Below are positions 33,300-46,423 of a DNA stretch of 64,000 nucleotides, piece after piece. Origin of the DNA: Acorus gramineus (Eukaryota > Streptophyta > Magnoliopsida > Acorales > Acoraceae); NCBI GenBank assembly GCA_030737835.1, contig CM060849.1, positions 6,757,245 to 6,821,244 on the forward strand. The letters are read 5' to 3'. The position numbers and the translations under genes are program-made. The notes under the pieces are model-generated. The model did no database searches. It was given only the letters and a program-made list of their open reading frames with translations, and was not told the DNA's origin. Positions within the stretch are counted from its first letter, which is position 1. Each line of letters starts with the position of its first letter.

Positions 33300-33735
33300 G
33301 TGGGAGATATATTTTATTAATTTTTTTTATTGGTTAAAAATAGATCCGCAATACTTTACAAGTAATTTTAGAGTGATTTTATATTTTATCTAAATTAACT
33401 GTCAAAATATATGTTTTTTTGTTATTTTATATCACTTTCTTTAAAACACAAACAATGCATTTGTATTTTATGTCATATTTATCCCAAGCACAAACAACGG
33501 TTTTCATTTTTCGTCATTATCTATTACAAATACAAACAACAGTTTTCATTTTTTGTCATTTTCTATTACAATTACAACCAACAGTTTTTATTTTCCATTA
33601 CTTTTCATTACAGATACAAACAACATATAAACTAGTCAAAAGAAAAAAAATGATTTCTTTTTCATCATTTTCCCATTGACCAAAATTCATTCACTTTCCC
33701 TCATTTTTCCTTTTAAATTATGCACAAACACACCC
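33300..33735 (-). mobile_element. Truncated PIF/Harbinger-like element
   Basis: On the minus strand it begins GGGTGTGTTTGTGCATAAT and follows the same order of sequence as the full element at 38429, including GACTAGTTTATATG and four units of (A/T)CTGTTGTTTGT...GAAAATAAAAA. The far terminus is missing. It is followed by TTA, shared with the next element. Confidence 0.7.
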
Positions 33736-33738
33736 TTA

Positions 33739-34187
33739 GCCCCTGTTTGTTTCGAGAGTACCCATGGAATAACTGAGAATTAGGTAGAATAGCATTTTTT
33801 CTTGTTTGGATGCCTGGTATACCGTGAGATATTTTATGCAGAATAAACTGGCATAAAGTGGTATATGGATTTTAACCAACCCCTAGAATTAAAGTTATTC
33901 CAGGTTATTCCACCCAAAGAATATGTGAGCCACCTATTAAATCAACTGTCATCACTTCTAATAAAATCACATGTCAAATTAACTATTATTATTTTTTCAC
34001 ATTTTATAAATCTTTATCTACTTATTCACATTTTACCCAAACAATAAAAAATATATTCTTACGTTTCCCAACGAGAATAATTCAAAACATAACTAAACAT
34101 AAAATCACTTTATCCTTATTTATACTCATTTATGCCGAAATAACTGTATAGTAAAAAATAAGTCATATTCTGTATTTAAACGGGGGC
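33739..34187. mobile_element. MITE with GCCCC(T/C)GTTT ends (449 bp)
   Basis: Left GCCCCTGTTTGTTTCGAGAG and right, inward, GCCCCCGTTTAAATACAGAA. Flanking trinucleotides are TTA (left) and TGA (right), compatible with a decayed PIF/Harbinger TTA duplication. Non-coding. Confidence 0.6.
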
Positions 34188-34426
34188 TGAGATTTTCACA
34201 AAAGTCAGGAGGTTATATGGATATAAGACAGATTGTAGGGGATTATATTGATTTTTTTCATTTTATTATTGGTAAGTCATTATTATTTTTTCTAGCCAAA
34301 TCTTCCCTTATAAGTAAAGGCCATGATTTTAATTTAAATCCTCTCGTTAGGAAGGGAACACCTCAATCATCGTAAGGTTGGGTGTTTTTTTGTATTGACT
34401 GAAGTTCAAAGATGTTGATACACCAC

Positions 34427-34820
34427 GGCTCCGTTTAGAACAGCGGTTCAAAAAATCTGGGGGATTTAAACCCGCGGTGGAAAATCACACTTCCAAATGC
34501 CATGAAAAATGTGTTTGATGTGAAGTGAGGACCAGTGTGGATGTTAAAATGACAAATAAATTAAATTTGCCAGACAGTGTATCCAAAGCCACTTTGGCAT
34601 CCACACTGCTCCCTCTCCTCACATGAAACCCATTTTTCATGGCATCTGAGACTGCTCCCTCTCCTCACATGAAACCCATTTTTCATGGCATCTGAGACTG
34701 CTCCCTTTCCTCACATGAAACCCATTTTTCATGGCATTTGAGAAGCTCTTAAAAGTGTGATTTTTTTTTTTTTTTTTAATCACAAACATGGTCGTCCCCA
34801 CCACTGTTCTCAAAGGGACC
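34427..34820. mobile_element. MITE containing a 46-bp tandem array
   Basis: Ends GGCTCCGTTTAGAACAGCGG and, inward from the right, GGTCCCTTTGAGAACAGTGG match at 15 of 20. A subterminal ATGCCATGAAAAATG occurs in inverted orientation on the two sides. No target duplication recognised. Poly(T) runs of about 20 lie near 34760 and 34828. Confidence 0.62.
34605..34742 (+). repeat. Three 46-bp tandem units
   Basis: Units at 34605, 34651 and 34697 start ACTGCTCCCT and end GGCAT(C/T)TGAG; they are almost identical, suggesting a recent expansion of one arm of the surrounding MITE. Confidence 0.93.
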
Positions 34821-36789
34821 TGAGTTTTTTTTTTTTTTTTTTTATTATTCTACAACTTCATTTTTAGTCATGTCAGTAATGTAGTATATATTCAATCATG
34901 TTAGTTTATACTGTTTTTGTGAAAATTATAAAAATATATGCATATATTAAGCACATAAGAGTATATAATTCATTTTTATTAGAAAATACATTTATTAGTC
35001 AATTATGTATTTTAAAAAATCAAAATATGAATGAATTATGAACATGTCTATAAAGAGTATTGCGTGTAAAGTTTTCATTTTTGTTAAAAAAGAGAGATGT
35101 TAATAATCATTTTTATAATCATTTTTATAGTTCTTCATACAAAAAATTTTCATGTGTTTGGAATTTAAATTGATAGCATGCGTCTATCAAAAATTAATAA
35201 TCATTCCTTAATTAGTTTAAAACTATATGTATGGAAGTCTCATAGAGAATGTGATCCTCAGTTGATGGAGACTCCGATCAGCGCATATTGACTCTTAAAT
35301 GATTAAATTAGTAGGAAAGATTAACAAATAGTAGTTTGTATCTTTCATTTTAATTTTTTTTCCAAGATTCATGATATCAGTTCCTCAAATTTTGAAAATC
35401 CGAAAAACATTATTCACATCGAGAAAATTTAATATATAACTACCTCTACAACATCCCATCAGAGGTGAACTTTCATGCATCTACACTACAACAAGATGTT
35501 TTGAATATTAACACACAAAGTTAACCAACTTTAATGAACTATTCTGATTTGATTCAATGGATGTATCAGGGGAACACGTGGAAAGAACCCATAATCAAAA
35601 TAAGAACATAATATCAACTAAAATGAAAAGTTTCATGTTAATTAGGAATTGCACATACATACATGATAGTCCATATATATGATGCTGACATTGATATTAA
35701 AAACTTCGTCCACACCAAGCTAAATATCACCCCTACTACATCACCTACTAAATCCCTCAAAGCATTTGAAGATGACCTTGTTCAAAAGAGAGAGAGAGAG
35801 ATGTAACCACTCATGCAACGAAAAGACTTTTGTTTTTTTTGTTATTTTTCTATTATAAATTGGCTTTTCATAAACTATTAAGAGAAGATTTTTGATATAA
35901 TATATGTTGATGTTCTAAACTAGAGTGCAATCTATTATTGTGCATAGCTTCACATTGATGGAGGTGACACATGGTGTAGGGTCCAAATTCCTTTCATGAT
36001 ATACAGATTGTACCTTACACAAAAAGTTGGGTACACTTAACATGTAACGAATACGGTCACAGTGACATGAAATGAGTGACTGATGGTATATTTTCACTTT
36101 TATGGATACCCTTATCCCAACCACTTGTATGTTTTTATTTTATTTTTATTTTTATTTTTATTTTTATGAAGAGATATTTCAGTTTTTTTGCCCTTTATAA
36201 AGTTGGATCCGGCAGGGACTGAAGGGTGGGAGAGATCAATCAAACGATCAAATCAAAGGGTCCTGTTTGGGTGAAACCTCCAGTAGATATTATGCCTTTC
36301 TTGTTCTTCTTGTTCTTCTTTTATTTTATTTTTTCCTTTTTTTTTTTTTAGGGAAATTTGGGGTCCACTGCTGCATAGATGTGCACAGGTCACATAAACC
36401 TTACCAAAAAAAAAGTTTGATTTAGACAACCTCCTAACCCGCCGGGGGCCTCTTATAATTTTTGGGTATAAATTTAATAATAAAAAAATTGATTTAAATT
36501 TGACCCAATCAATAAAAAAAAATTATGATTAATCTTTTTTCAACACCCTATTTGAAAATGATGGGATGACGTGTTATCTTGTTATTGACTTAAAATGTGT
36601 TTAATTAAAAAAATGTTTAATTTTTTTTACATAATTGAGAAACATCATTTATTTTTTTTATAATGAGAAATTGAACATCATTTGAAAAATGGTGCTGATA
36701 GACTCAATCATTTTTAGATCTCATTTTATAGTTAATTACCACGTCATTAACGTAATTAATATATGAAATCGTTTATATTATGAAAAATA

Positions 36790-36821
<32 letters not shown>

Positions 36822-37496
36822 GCACATTTAATTCATTCGAGTACGCATTAATTTATTGTTATATAAAAAACATATTTAGTTAGATAAGTACATATTTAAA
36901 AAAAATAAAAACATGTGTGGATTGTGAATGAGATTGCAAGAAGGACTGAACATAACATTTTTCTTTCCAAATAATTTGGCTGCAACAAAAAAAAAAAAAG
37001 TCACAGATCATGCACATCATCATATGATGCCAATGATTCAAATTCGAGATTGATGGAAAACAAACTCATGAATTTAGCAGACTTTTATTGATAATTTAAA
37101 TGAAAATTTTACAAAACTATTTTATTGTTGTTGATGAAGACATGTATTCAACATAAGCTCGGTGGTGTGATTTTTGGATTTGAAGGAACATATTTGAGTA
37201 CACAATGTAATAAAAAATTTTAAAAAAATCTAACCATTTTTTACTTTTTTTTTTTATTATTGGTAATTGAGAATTTTCTATTTCTTTAAATGTGAGTATG
37301 TACAAGCAGAGAACCCGCAAGCCTTTAAACAGTGGTTGCAATAGTTATACAGAGGTAGCGACGATCCATGTCATTGTGCATCCTGTTCCTCTTTGCCATC
37401 CTCTATTTAAAGGAGCCTCTTTTTTGGAAAGTAAATTTACATAGAGGCTGTGCAAACAGAGTCGTTAGACAAAAAGTGCCGTTAGTCTATTTTTCT
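34821..37496. other. AT-rich intergenic DNA
   Basis: No gene recognised. It holds (GA)n near 35788, a (TTTTTA)n-like run near 36135 and a (TA)n(CA)n tract near 36790-36825. Confidence 0.5.
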
Positions 37497-38123
37497 GCGA
37501 ATGTAAATGGTACCCTCCTTATCAAGCTTGATTGCATCCTCTAGCTCAGTCCACATATGCATAGGGTAGATAATTTGTTCACCCATCGTCTGTTTCTAGG
37601 AGGCTAGCATATCAGCTGGGCAGTTCCCTACTCTGTATACATGTTGGAATCTCCGTTCCTTTAGCTGAGCAAGTCCTTGGAGAAGTGTTCGTAGTAGGCG
37701 CATGGCTATCCAAGGAGGAGAGCCCTTTCCTTTAACCAATGCCAATGCTGTTGTTGAGTCGGATTCAAAGCAGATATTTGAATAACCAAGGTGTAGACCT
37801 AATGTTAGGCCTGAAATTATACTTTTGAGTTATAACAGATTGATGAATGGTAGGGGTGATCGTCCAGCAAAACCGACCAGAAAATTGGATGAATCGTCGC
37901 GGAGTAGTGCCCCATAACCACCCCAATCCTTTGAGAGGGATCCTTCTGAGTTGGATTTGATCCAGCCTGCCTGAGGAGGCTCCCATTTTACAATAATGGG
38001 ATCATGTTCTGGCTCAATGAGATGGACACCAAAATCTTCCGCGATTTGAATAAGATCCGGAGAGAGTTGGAGTTTCAAAGTGGTCGTTTTGAGCTGCAAT
38101 TTGATGTCACCTTTGATCTGCAT
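37497..38123 (-). pseudogene. RNase H domain remnant, non-LTR-retrotransposon type
   Basis: One frame on the minus strand reads KWEPPQAGWIKSNSEGSL, KDWGGYGALLRDDS, a TAA near 37830, then GLHLGYSNICFESDSTTALA, LVKGKGSPPW and FQHVYRVGNCPADMLAS with TAG, closing at TAG 37497-37499. This is the plant RVT_3 RNase H fold seen at the end of LINE-type elements and domesticated relatives. The first catalytic Asp is Glu (NSEGS instead of NxDGS), the conserved ELK position is the TAA, and the Asp in FESDS and the late Asp in NCPAD remain. No reverse transcriptase lies next to it, so it is a fragment. Confidence 0.75.
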
Positions 38124-38428
38124 GTTAATCCAATGTCATGATGCTTTAATCATGAATTATGATACTTTAGCCAGCACATATATATATATGTTTAATTCAT
38201 CAGAATTTCCAAATGGGGCCTTTCTAAAACCACCTCATTAATTTGCCAGTTTGGGTATCACAACCACCATGTGGAATTTTCCAAAATGAAAATGAGACAA
38301 TGAAACATCACCAAAAATTGGTTTTAGAGCATGTTACAATTAGTACATTGGTACAATTAGTACAGGAATGCTCTTAATTTATTGGGCATTGTCACAATAC
38401 ACCGTCCAACAAGACAAATGATCATTAA

Positions 38429-39594
38429 GGGTGTGTTTGTGCGCAATCACAAAAGAAAAATGAGGAAATCACAAAGAAAAATGAGGAAAAATGAAGGAAT
38501 GTTAATCAAAAGGTGATGGAAAAGAATTTTTTTTTCCATTTGACTAGTTTATATGCTGTTTGTGTCTGCAATAGAAAGTGATGGAAAATAAAAACTGTTG
38601 TTTGTGTCTGTAATGGAAAATGACAGAAAATAAAAATTGTTTGTGCTTGTGATGAAAAATAACAGAAAATAAAAATGTACTGTTTGTGTTTTCAAGAAAG
38701 TGATACAAAATGAAAAAACATATATTTTGACAATTAATTTAAATAAAATATAAAAGTAATATTAAATTACTTATCAAATATTTTTTAATAAATAAAGCTT
38801 TAAAAGAGGAACCAATACAGATTTTTTTTAATAAATTTCAAATCTAAGAAATCTTTAACTTGATATATGTGATGGTAGAAAGTATTTATATATTGGGCAT
38901 TTATGAAGGATTCTAAACTATAATAAAATGATTATATGCTACAATGCTACTGACAAAAAAAACTGAGAAATAAATTTTTTTCGATGTTTTCTCTTACAAT
39001 TAAATCCAGTCGGTATGATTTCTTCCTATATCTAAAATCAAATAGATATTATTATCTTGAACAAAAATTCACTTTACAATGAACTTTTGAGATTTCAAAC
39101 TATGAAGATTTTAATTTTTTAAAAGCTATCACAAACTTGAGAGTTATCTATGGAAATCACTTTTTTTAATTGAAATATTAAGATTTTCAAAAGATTGAGG
39201 TTTTTCATTTTTTTTAAATGTTTTTTTCCTTTTTAACAAAATTTGGAAATCATCTTACTTCAAAAGAAAAAGAAAAAATTCTTATTGAGGGTAGGTAGAA
39301 AAAACATATTTTGATTGTTGGGATGAATTGAAAAAGTTCTCAATCTAAGATCTCAAATAAACCACAAAAATGGATATAAGATCACATATTCTCTCATTTT
39401 CCCTCACTTTCCCTCCTCTAGGGAGGGGGAAAGTCCCCCCCCCCATCATAATAAAACAAAATAGCAAAAGGAAAGTGAGAGAAAAAATTTTCCTTATGTT
39501 TGTGTGGCACAAACACCAGGTTTTTAAGTAGTCAAATTAAATTTTTTTACTTTCCCTCATTTTCCCTCACTTTCTCTTAGGCACAAACACACCC
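38429..39594. mobile_element. PIF/Harbinger-like non-autonomous element with TAA duplication (1.17 kb)
   Basis: Ends GGGTGTGTTTGTGC on both strands (perfect 14 bp); flanked by TAA at 38426-38428 and 39595-39597, the expected 3-bp TWA duplication. The interior has about four units of CTGTTTGTGTCTG...GAAAATAAAAA (38558-38715) and no transposase. A truncated inverted relative is at 33300-33735. Confidence 0.85.
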
Positions 39595-39629
39595 TAAATG
39601 ACTTATATGCCTCATTTGAAATTATTTAC

Positions 39630-39740
39630 ATTTTTTTATAAGTGGGCCAATATTATTCATTGGGATATATATATTTTTTATATAAAAAAAAAATATTATT
39701 AAATGAGATATACACTATTTAAAAAAAAATCAAAACGTAC
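39630..39740 (+). repeat. Uninterrupted copy of the dispersed repeat at 8400
   Basis: Aligns to 8400-8487 plus 8706-8760 without the SINE. It lies just beyond the Harbinger-like element. Confidence 0.65.
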
Positions 39741-40592
39741 ATGCACTATAGGCAGAATCATAAAAGAGATCGTGGCCAATATTTTTCTAATTTATGCTTA
39801 ACATTTGCTTCATACAAGCAAAATTATTAGTTTCATAATTTGTTTTTGTTTTATAGGTGTATGTTAGGCCATTGAAATGTGTCTTATTTAAGAAGATAGT
39901 CTCGCAATATATTCAACGCGTTTATTTTAAATTCCCCACAAGCTTCAAACTATCGGTTTAAAGTGGAAAAATCAAATGTGAAATTGATTCTTCTTCTGTA
40001 AAACACTAAAATCAATTTTTATATTATTAATTTTGAACCAGAGGATGGTTGTGAGCATTATGTTCATGCATTACTTCCATATATACCAAGGTTAGCATGC
40101 ATATATGGTTGATGATAATAATACGACCTTTACTTTCAACTACAGATTACTTCCATATTACTTTCTGTGATGCCATAGTATTCCTAAAGTAGAGTAAATC
40201 AGATATACCTACTACATGCCAGATAGTCGAGAAGAAATGTATAGGGAACATGAATTATGAGCTTTTGTTATCGGATTTTAGTTTTTATATGTCAAAAGTC
40301 AACAAAACATCTTTTATGAAAGAAAAAAAAAAAACTGGTTAAAGTAGATATTATGCATGATTTAGAGTAGATTTTAGGAAAAAATCGTTTTTATAGAAAT
40401 TAATTCCAAAAGGAGCCTAAAAAATTAATGCAAATCAATCTGACATCAAAATTAAAATTTTATTATCAACTCAAGCTATCTTGTTCATTAGCTATCTTGG
40501 AAGGTGTTGGGGATTTAGATGTGAATTGTATGATCTAATTCACACATGGGATACTTGCAAATTTAAAAACTCGAAAAAAAAGATGATAGAAA
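39741..40592. other. AT-rich intergenic DNA
   Basis: No gene or clear element seen. Confidence 0.5.
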
Positions 40593-41266
40593 TGTTGGAA
40601 TTTTTTTTTTCGAAATCAGATTAAACTAGCATGCAATGGATAAAAAATAGATTAAGAGACAATGAGTTTCAGAGAGATGGCCTGGATGGAGACACATTGT
40701 ACGCTATCTTAAGAACAGAATCGTCCCCTCAATCGTACTGGGTACTTAACGATCTGCTCCCCGGATACAACCACCCAGCCTCGCTAATCTTCTCCTCTGG
40801 TGCAGCAGGAAGAAGATATGTGAACCGGTCGCGGACTTGAACAATCGTCAAAAGAAAGAAAAATTTCTGGAACAAGAGAGAGAGCTGAGATTGCATATGT
40901 GGTGCAGTCCTTTAGCCTCTTTTAGTAGAGGCTAAGGAAGAGATCTGTTTCATCCGTTACGCAATCGTCCGCCCCTAATTATGCGGCGGTTACAGACCTC
41001 CACGACTGTTATCGATTGCGTGGAGAGATTCTTAGACCAAAGACAAAATACAAAATGCAAATGCAAATGCAATCCACAAGCCCTTGCTCCCCTTGAGTTT
41101 ACAAAATAATCAATATGTGACTATGTTTGAGGAGTCCCCAAACTAAGAAAACAAATAGAGGGAACACACTTTCTCTCCAAAACATTTTAAAACTTTTAAA
41201 TTTGAAACATTTTAAACAAAGGGGGGGGGGGGGGGGGCCGCCAAAACTTTCACAAAGTTTCTAACA
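40593..41266. mobile_element. Solo LTR with exact target duplication (674 bp)
   Basis: TGTTGGAATTTTT...AGTTTCTAACA with AGAAA at 40588-40592 and 41267-41271. The interior is moderately GC-rich with no domain; a 17-base G run lies at 41221-41237. Copia-type ends. The open frame at 40631 is part of the LTR and not a gene. Confidence 0.85.
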
Positions 41267-41271
41267 AGAAA

Positions 41272-43213
41272 TACCAAGGCAAAAACCTCTCAAAGCCTAA
41301 CTCATGCATATGTATTCAATTTTATTTTGTCAGTCAAAATTCCTATCTTCAAGGAGGAAGATTTTAGCTTTCAACGATGTTTGGTTGTATGACTGTTATT
41401 AACTTGGAGCTTTGTTTCAAATCGAGCTTATGAAAAACATGATATTCTCATCTTTACAAAATCTTCTTTTTTACGCTAAATATAAACAATAAAATTTGTT
41501 CTACAAAACAAATTCTAAAACGTGCAGTCTGATTTCTCGCGTTTGTTGTAAAATAATTTTTCGTGGAAGTCAATATTAAGCATTTTTTTTTATAAAAACT
41601 ATTTTGTTGATTTTTAAAATAAAAATCAAAATTTGAAATCCATTTAAAATAAATCATATACAAAATTGATTTTGCAGAAGTTAAATCAGATTGATAATTG
41701 TTCTCAAAGGAGTCCAAAGACTACCACCTACAACCTTACTAAAAAATAATTTATTGCATGGAATTCTTCTTATTCTAGAACTTGAAGGAAACACGTATGC
41801 ATGTGTATAGGAAGTTGAGAGGGATAATATGTCAAAGATCCCAAACCAACTAAAATAATGTTATTGAAATGCATGATATGCACCTCCTCCAACGACCTTT
41901 GACATGTACGTATAACATATAAAATACTGCGTCATATAATAAATGAAGAGACAGATTTACATATAATTAAAAAGAAATGTCAGGTTTGTTGAAACAGCAG
42001 TCAATTGATATGATATCTTTATGGACACCATCAAACCTAAACAATGGAGAGGAAAGGGGGTTGCCTTTTGACATTTCAGGGTTTCTGACTTTTTAGTTCT
42101 CCATAAACAACTGAATATCAACATCTTTTGTTCAGTGGAAACAAATTAAAGAAGGGGGGGACCTCTCCATCTCTCCCAGTGCTCATGAATAGATGTGCTT
42201 CTGGATGCATTGAGTGATTCATGAAACAAATGGGGGTGCAACTTGCTTCACTCATCCAGATAATCAATGAAAGACAGCCATGCATTATATATTCCACTAT
42301 GGTTTCTTAGACCTAGTCAAGTCATCTCTCTGTCTATCCCTGTCTATCGAATTCATGCTAGCAATTTCTCTCTTGAAATTTTGTGTCTTTCAGCCTTTGA
42401 TGTGCATGGTCGCAGGTGAACTTGACTTGGTTATTTGGTTTTTTGTATAAGATTTGGTCAACTAACTGATTTAGTAGGTTTGTTATATATATAGAGCTAC
42501 ACAATTTTTATTGATCTCCTTTCAGTGGAAAAGGATATATATTTGTGTGGGGGTGGGGTGGGTGGGTGGGTGGGTGTGTTTATGTATGTATGTGTGTGTC
42601 TGTGTTACACACACATATTGATAGTCAAATGCTCACATGTAATATGTGTGAATGGTTTTAGGATTTAGTGAAGAATCTTGGTGTCTTTGACCTTGGCATG
42701 GGCCATTTTGGATGGCATGGTTTGAAAGAATGAGTTGTTGGGAAAGGCTAATTTAAAGTGTGCCAATTGCATGTGTGTTACATTTTGTTTATTCCCACAA
42801 ATGGCTTGTTTGGAATGAAAAGTGATATGTCCAGTCTTGTGTGCAGTAATACATTGTATAATAAAAATTAAAGTATTTACTAACATACTATTAATTTCAT
42901 TGAAAAAATAGAGAAAAAATTTAATTTTCATACACTACGATAATATACAGTATACTTTATGATAGCACAATATATATTGCATTAATTATTACAATGTATA
43001 GGCGGCTGGGGCCATACCACTTTCGAGCGTTGTAATTAAATGGAACAGCAAAACATAAATGTATGAAAGCTCTTTCAAAAACATTTTCATCCACTCCAAC
43101 TGTTTAGAGTCGCTTTTATATATAGAAATTGTCTTCTCATAACTTTCGCAAGCTCAGCTCTCATGTCTCTGTGCCATGAAACCAAAAATTAACAACATGA
43201 ATATAATGCCATT
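41272..43213. other. Intergenic DNA
   Basis: No gene recognised apart from the G-rich motif at 42549. The ends of short frames at 41454 and 42665 show no family features. Confidence 0.5.
42549..42574 (+). other. G-quadruplex-prone tract
   Basis: Six runs of three or more G separated by single T (GGGGGTGGGGTGGGTGGGTG and on), an excellent match to the G3+N1 pattern of parallel quadruplexes. It is followed by GT/CA microsatellite sequence. Confidence 0.85.
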
Positions 43214-43438
43214 CTATACATATGGTCCGCTTGATTAGGTAGACTTAAGCAGGGATTAATTCTTAGCTTAATGTATACCATGAAATAAAAAAACAATCTT
43301 ATTGGAAAAAAAAAACCATGTCGGCATGTTCTATACATATCGTTGTTTGGAAGGCAGACTTAAGCAAGGATTCTTGGCTTGATATATACCATTAAATAAA
43401 AACACCAATCTTGGAAAAAAAACCATGTCTGACATGTT
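43214..43438 (+). repeat. ~110-bp tandem duplication
   Basis: Two diverged copies starting CTATACATAT (43214 and 43331) and ending CATGTC(G/TG)GCATGTT or similar, with AGACTTAAGCA(G/A)GGATT inside. It lies just left of the hAT-like element. Confidence 0.75.
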
Positions 43439-43452
43439 CTTTGTAACATTCA

Positions 43453-43927
43453 TAGAGCTGCAGCTTGAGTCTGGTTAAATCTGAACCCGACAGGTTGAAC
43501 TTGATTTTTACATGGGTTGCGTTGACCAAATCGGGTTCGGGTTGACAGATTCGGGTTGGCTCATAAATCGGGTTGGGTTCGGGTTGGTCTCACTCACAAC
43601 CCGACCCAATCCGAACCCATAAATTAATACTTAAAAAAAAATCATAGCCGTTCATTCTGTAGCTTCTAATACGGGTAGTCCAAATTTTAGGTAAACCTAA
43701 CTAATCTTACGGGTTGGGTCGGGCTGATTTATTTAATTTGCATATCATGTTAGAAATTCAGGTTGAAAATCGGATTAGGTCGGGTTGGTCCAATTCGGGT
43801 TGGGTTCGGGTTGGTCCAATTCAGGTTGGAATTCGGGTTGGGTCGGGTTATAATTAAGTAGTTTGGAATTCAGGTTGGGTTCGGGTTAGGGTCAACCCGA
43901 ACTCAACCCGCCCGAGTTACAACCCTA
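43453..43927. mobile_element. hAT-like non-autonomous element rich in GGGTTCGGGTTGG (475 bp)
   Basis: Ends TAGAGCTGCAGCTTGAG and, inward from the right, TAGGGTTGTAACTCGGG (11 of 17). Flanked by AACATTCA (43445-43452) and AACATACA (43928-43935), an 8-bp duplication with one mismatch, as for hAT. The interior is repeated CGGGTT(C)GGGTTGG on one strand, with the complementary phase near the start. Non-coding. Confidence 0.8.
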
Positions 43928-43935
43928 AACATACA

Positions 43936-46377
43936 TCATCTTTGTTTGGTAGGCAATAAAGCAACAAAAATCAAAGATAACATACTCAAACTTTTGTTTG
44001 TTGCAAGATCCTCACATAAAATATTTCTTCCAATCCACCTATATCATTCAATTTCTTCACAAAATTAACCAACATGCAATATTTAGTTGTTTTGTTTTCA
44101 AAGAGAAAAAATGTTAGAGACAATTTTTATTCAGCTTTACGTGCAGTCTGCACATATTTTAATTTTTTTTTTAAAGTTATATATCCTCCATCTAACAGAT
44201 CATATTTTTCATAAAAATAAAATAACTTAATAAAATATATACATCTTGTTGTAGATATGCAAAATAAAACATGACGATACACCGAATTGTGTGTAACAAC
44301 AATCAATTAAAGAAAAAAATATCTCCTCATATTCTTTTCCCCAGGTGGTGTGTGATTATTTTTTAACAAGTTTGTTATTGTTCATGTCTTAATTTTTGTG
44401 AGTCGCACAAGTCCATGTCATGGAGATTCTTCTTTGTTGCAGAGACCTAAACAGAAATAAATGACCAAAAAAAAAAAAAAAACTGATCCCTCCTCTCAGC
44501 ATTGATTGGGAGAAGTGGTCATGCTGATCACAGTTGTTCTGGTCAACAATCTCATGCTACTTCTTTGTACATCACACACACACACACACACACAAGGAAG
44601 GGAAGAAGTCTCATCAATATCTCTAATAAAGCAGTTCCCACCAAAAATCCGTACGTACACGTATGATCATCACTGCATGCATATGAATATACCTATGTTA
44701 ACATAGCTTCATTTTTTTCTTTCACTCTATGATCTATAGTTTTTTTTTAGAACATGCACATCTATATATGTATATAGTTGACACATATGTATCCAATATA
44801 ACTAACCGTTGAAATATAAATGAGAAGAGTGTATGTACATGTTTGTTAAAACTTATAAGCTACATATTATAGCTTTTAATTTAAAATAAACAGTTGTTTC
44901 ATATTTGTTTAAACTTATTAAAATTTATTTAAGTTAAAAACAATTTAAAAAAATCATAATATCTAAGCTGGGAAAGGGATGCTTTTGAGATTATAGCTTA
45001 TAAAAAACATTAAATTTTTTCTTTTGAACACTTGTATCCTTAATCTTTTTTACTAATAATATGTGTATCTATTTTTTTTTACTATTACACTAAAAATCAC
45101 TAAACCACCTTTATCTTCTCAATTTTTTTACTATTACAAAAAATACATTATCAAATTTTTTTACATAATTTTATTGGTCACTTAATTTATTAAAATTCTA
45201 TATTGTAATATTTGAAAAATATTGCAGTGATTTTGAAATATTATTTATGTTAATTTGATTTTCTTTTAAATATTTATAAAATTAATTTTATGTGTAAAAA
45301 TTAACTTATTTTATCAAACATAAATCAATTTTTTACTTCTACAGTTTAGGGGTATTTTGAACAATTGTACAGTTAAAAACTGTTTTACAACTTATTAAAC
45401 AAACATTTACTCTTATTTATTTACTGTTTTTAAACAGTTACAAGAAACATGTTTACAATTTATCAAAAAAGTTATAATCTATAATTTATAAGTTATAATA
45501 TATAATATGTAAATTTCAGTTGCAAGCCTGCAACAAACATGGCTTATATGAGATTGTGATTTTGCTGAGCTATACTTTGGTCTAATAATTATATATTTAG
45601 AGGTTTCATCCAAAATATAAGAAAAAAAGAATAATACGCAAACATTAAAAATAAAATTCGAAGTTCAACATATAATAAGATTAAAGGGAAAGATAGTTTG
45701 GTTTCATTTGTTTTTATCAAATTACTTCCTCACAGGTTCACAAAGATATCCCATTTCATTAAGCGGTCTAGTCCAATCTTTTGATAGAAAAAAATTTCAT
45801 TAATAACAAAATATAAATTAAAAAAAAATAAAAAAAAATTATCAATCCAAATAAATTTCAAATATGGGTTTGAACCTAATTAATGCAAACAATGAAGAAT
45901 TACATCAAGTCATTGCATGAGTTACTACATATGACAAAATAATTATTGTGAAAATAGAAATTCTCTCAAATATTAGATTTCATTTCAAGAAAACAAAACG
46001 AATAAAATTATTGGCCATATGGAAACGTCACTAAAACAAACATCCGAGTTTGGTAAGTGGGTCATTAGGATTCCTGCTCGAGAAAATCCATGTCCCATTA
46101 TTTTCCTTCATCAACAATCCAATTTGATTCGATATTGACATAAAATAGAGAACATAAACGTGGGACAAAAATTTTTTCTTCTTTTTTTTTCTTAGCTTTG
46201 ACTTAATATGTTGTGCTCAATGTAGAACCACAGCAAAGGATCTTATCAACTCAATCATGTGCCAATAATCTTCTCCATGAAACACTCAATTCATTTTACA
46301 ATCTCGTTTGCAAACCGATTATATCTAAATATATTTCATTAAATCATAATATATTTTAAAAAAATCAAACAATTATG

Positions 46378-46423
<46 letters not shown>

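Larger units (their letters stand above)
33056..34249. mobile_element. Composite element with inverted ends (candidate)
   Basis: The left arm TATAACCCCCTACAAACACA...ATATCCATATACTCCC (33056-33104) and the right arm read inward, TATAATCCCCTACAATCTG...ATATCCATATAACCTCC (34207-34249), are inverted repeats. The two smaller elements described below lie between them, so they may be nested insertions. No target duplication was established. Confidence 0.4.
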
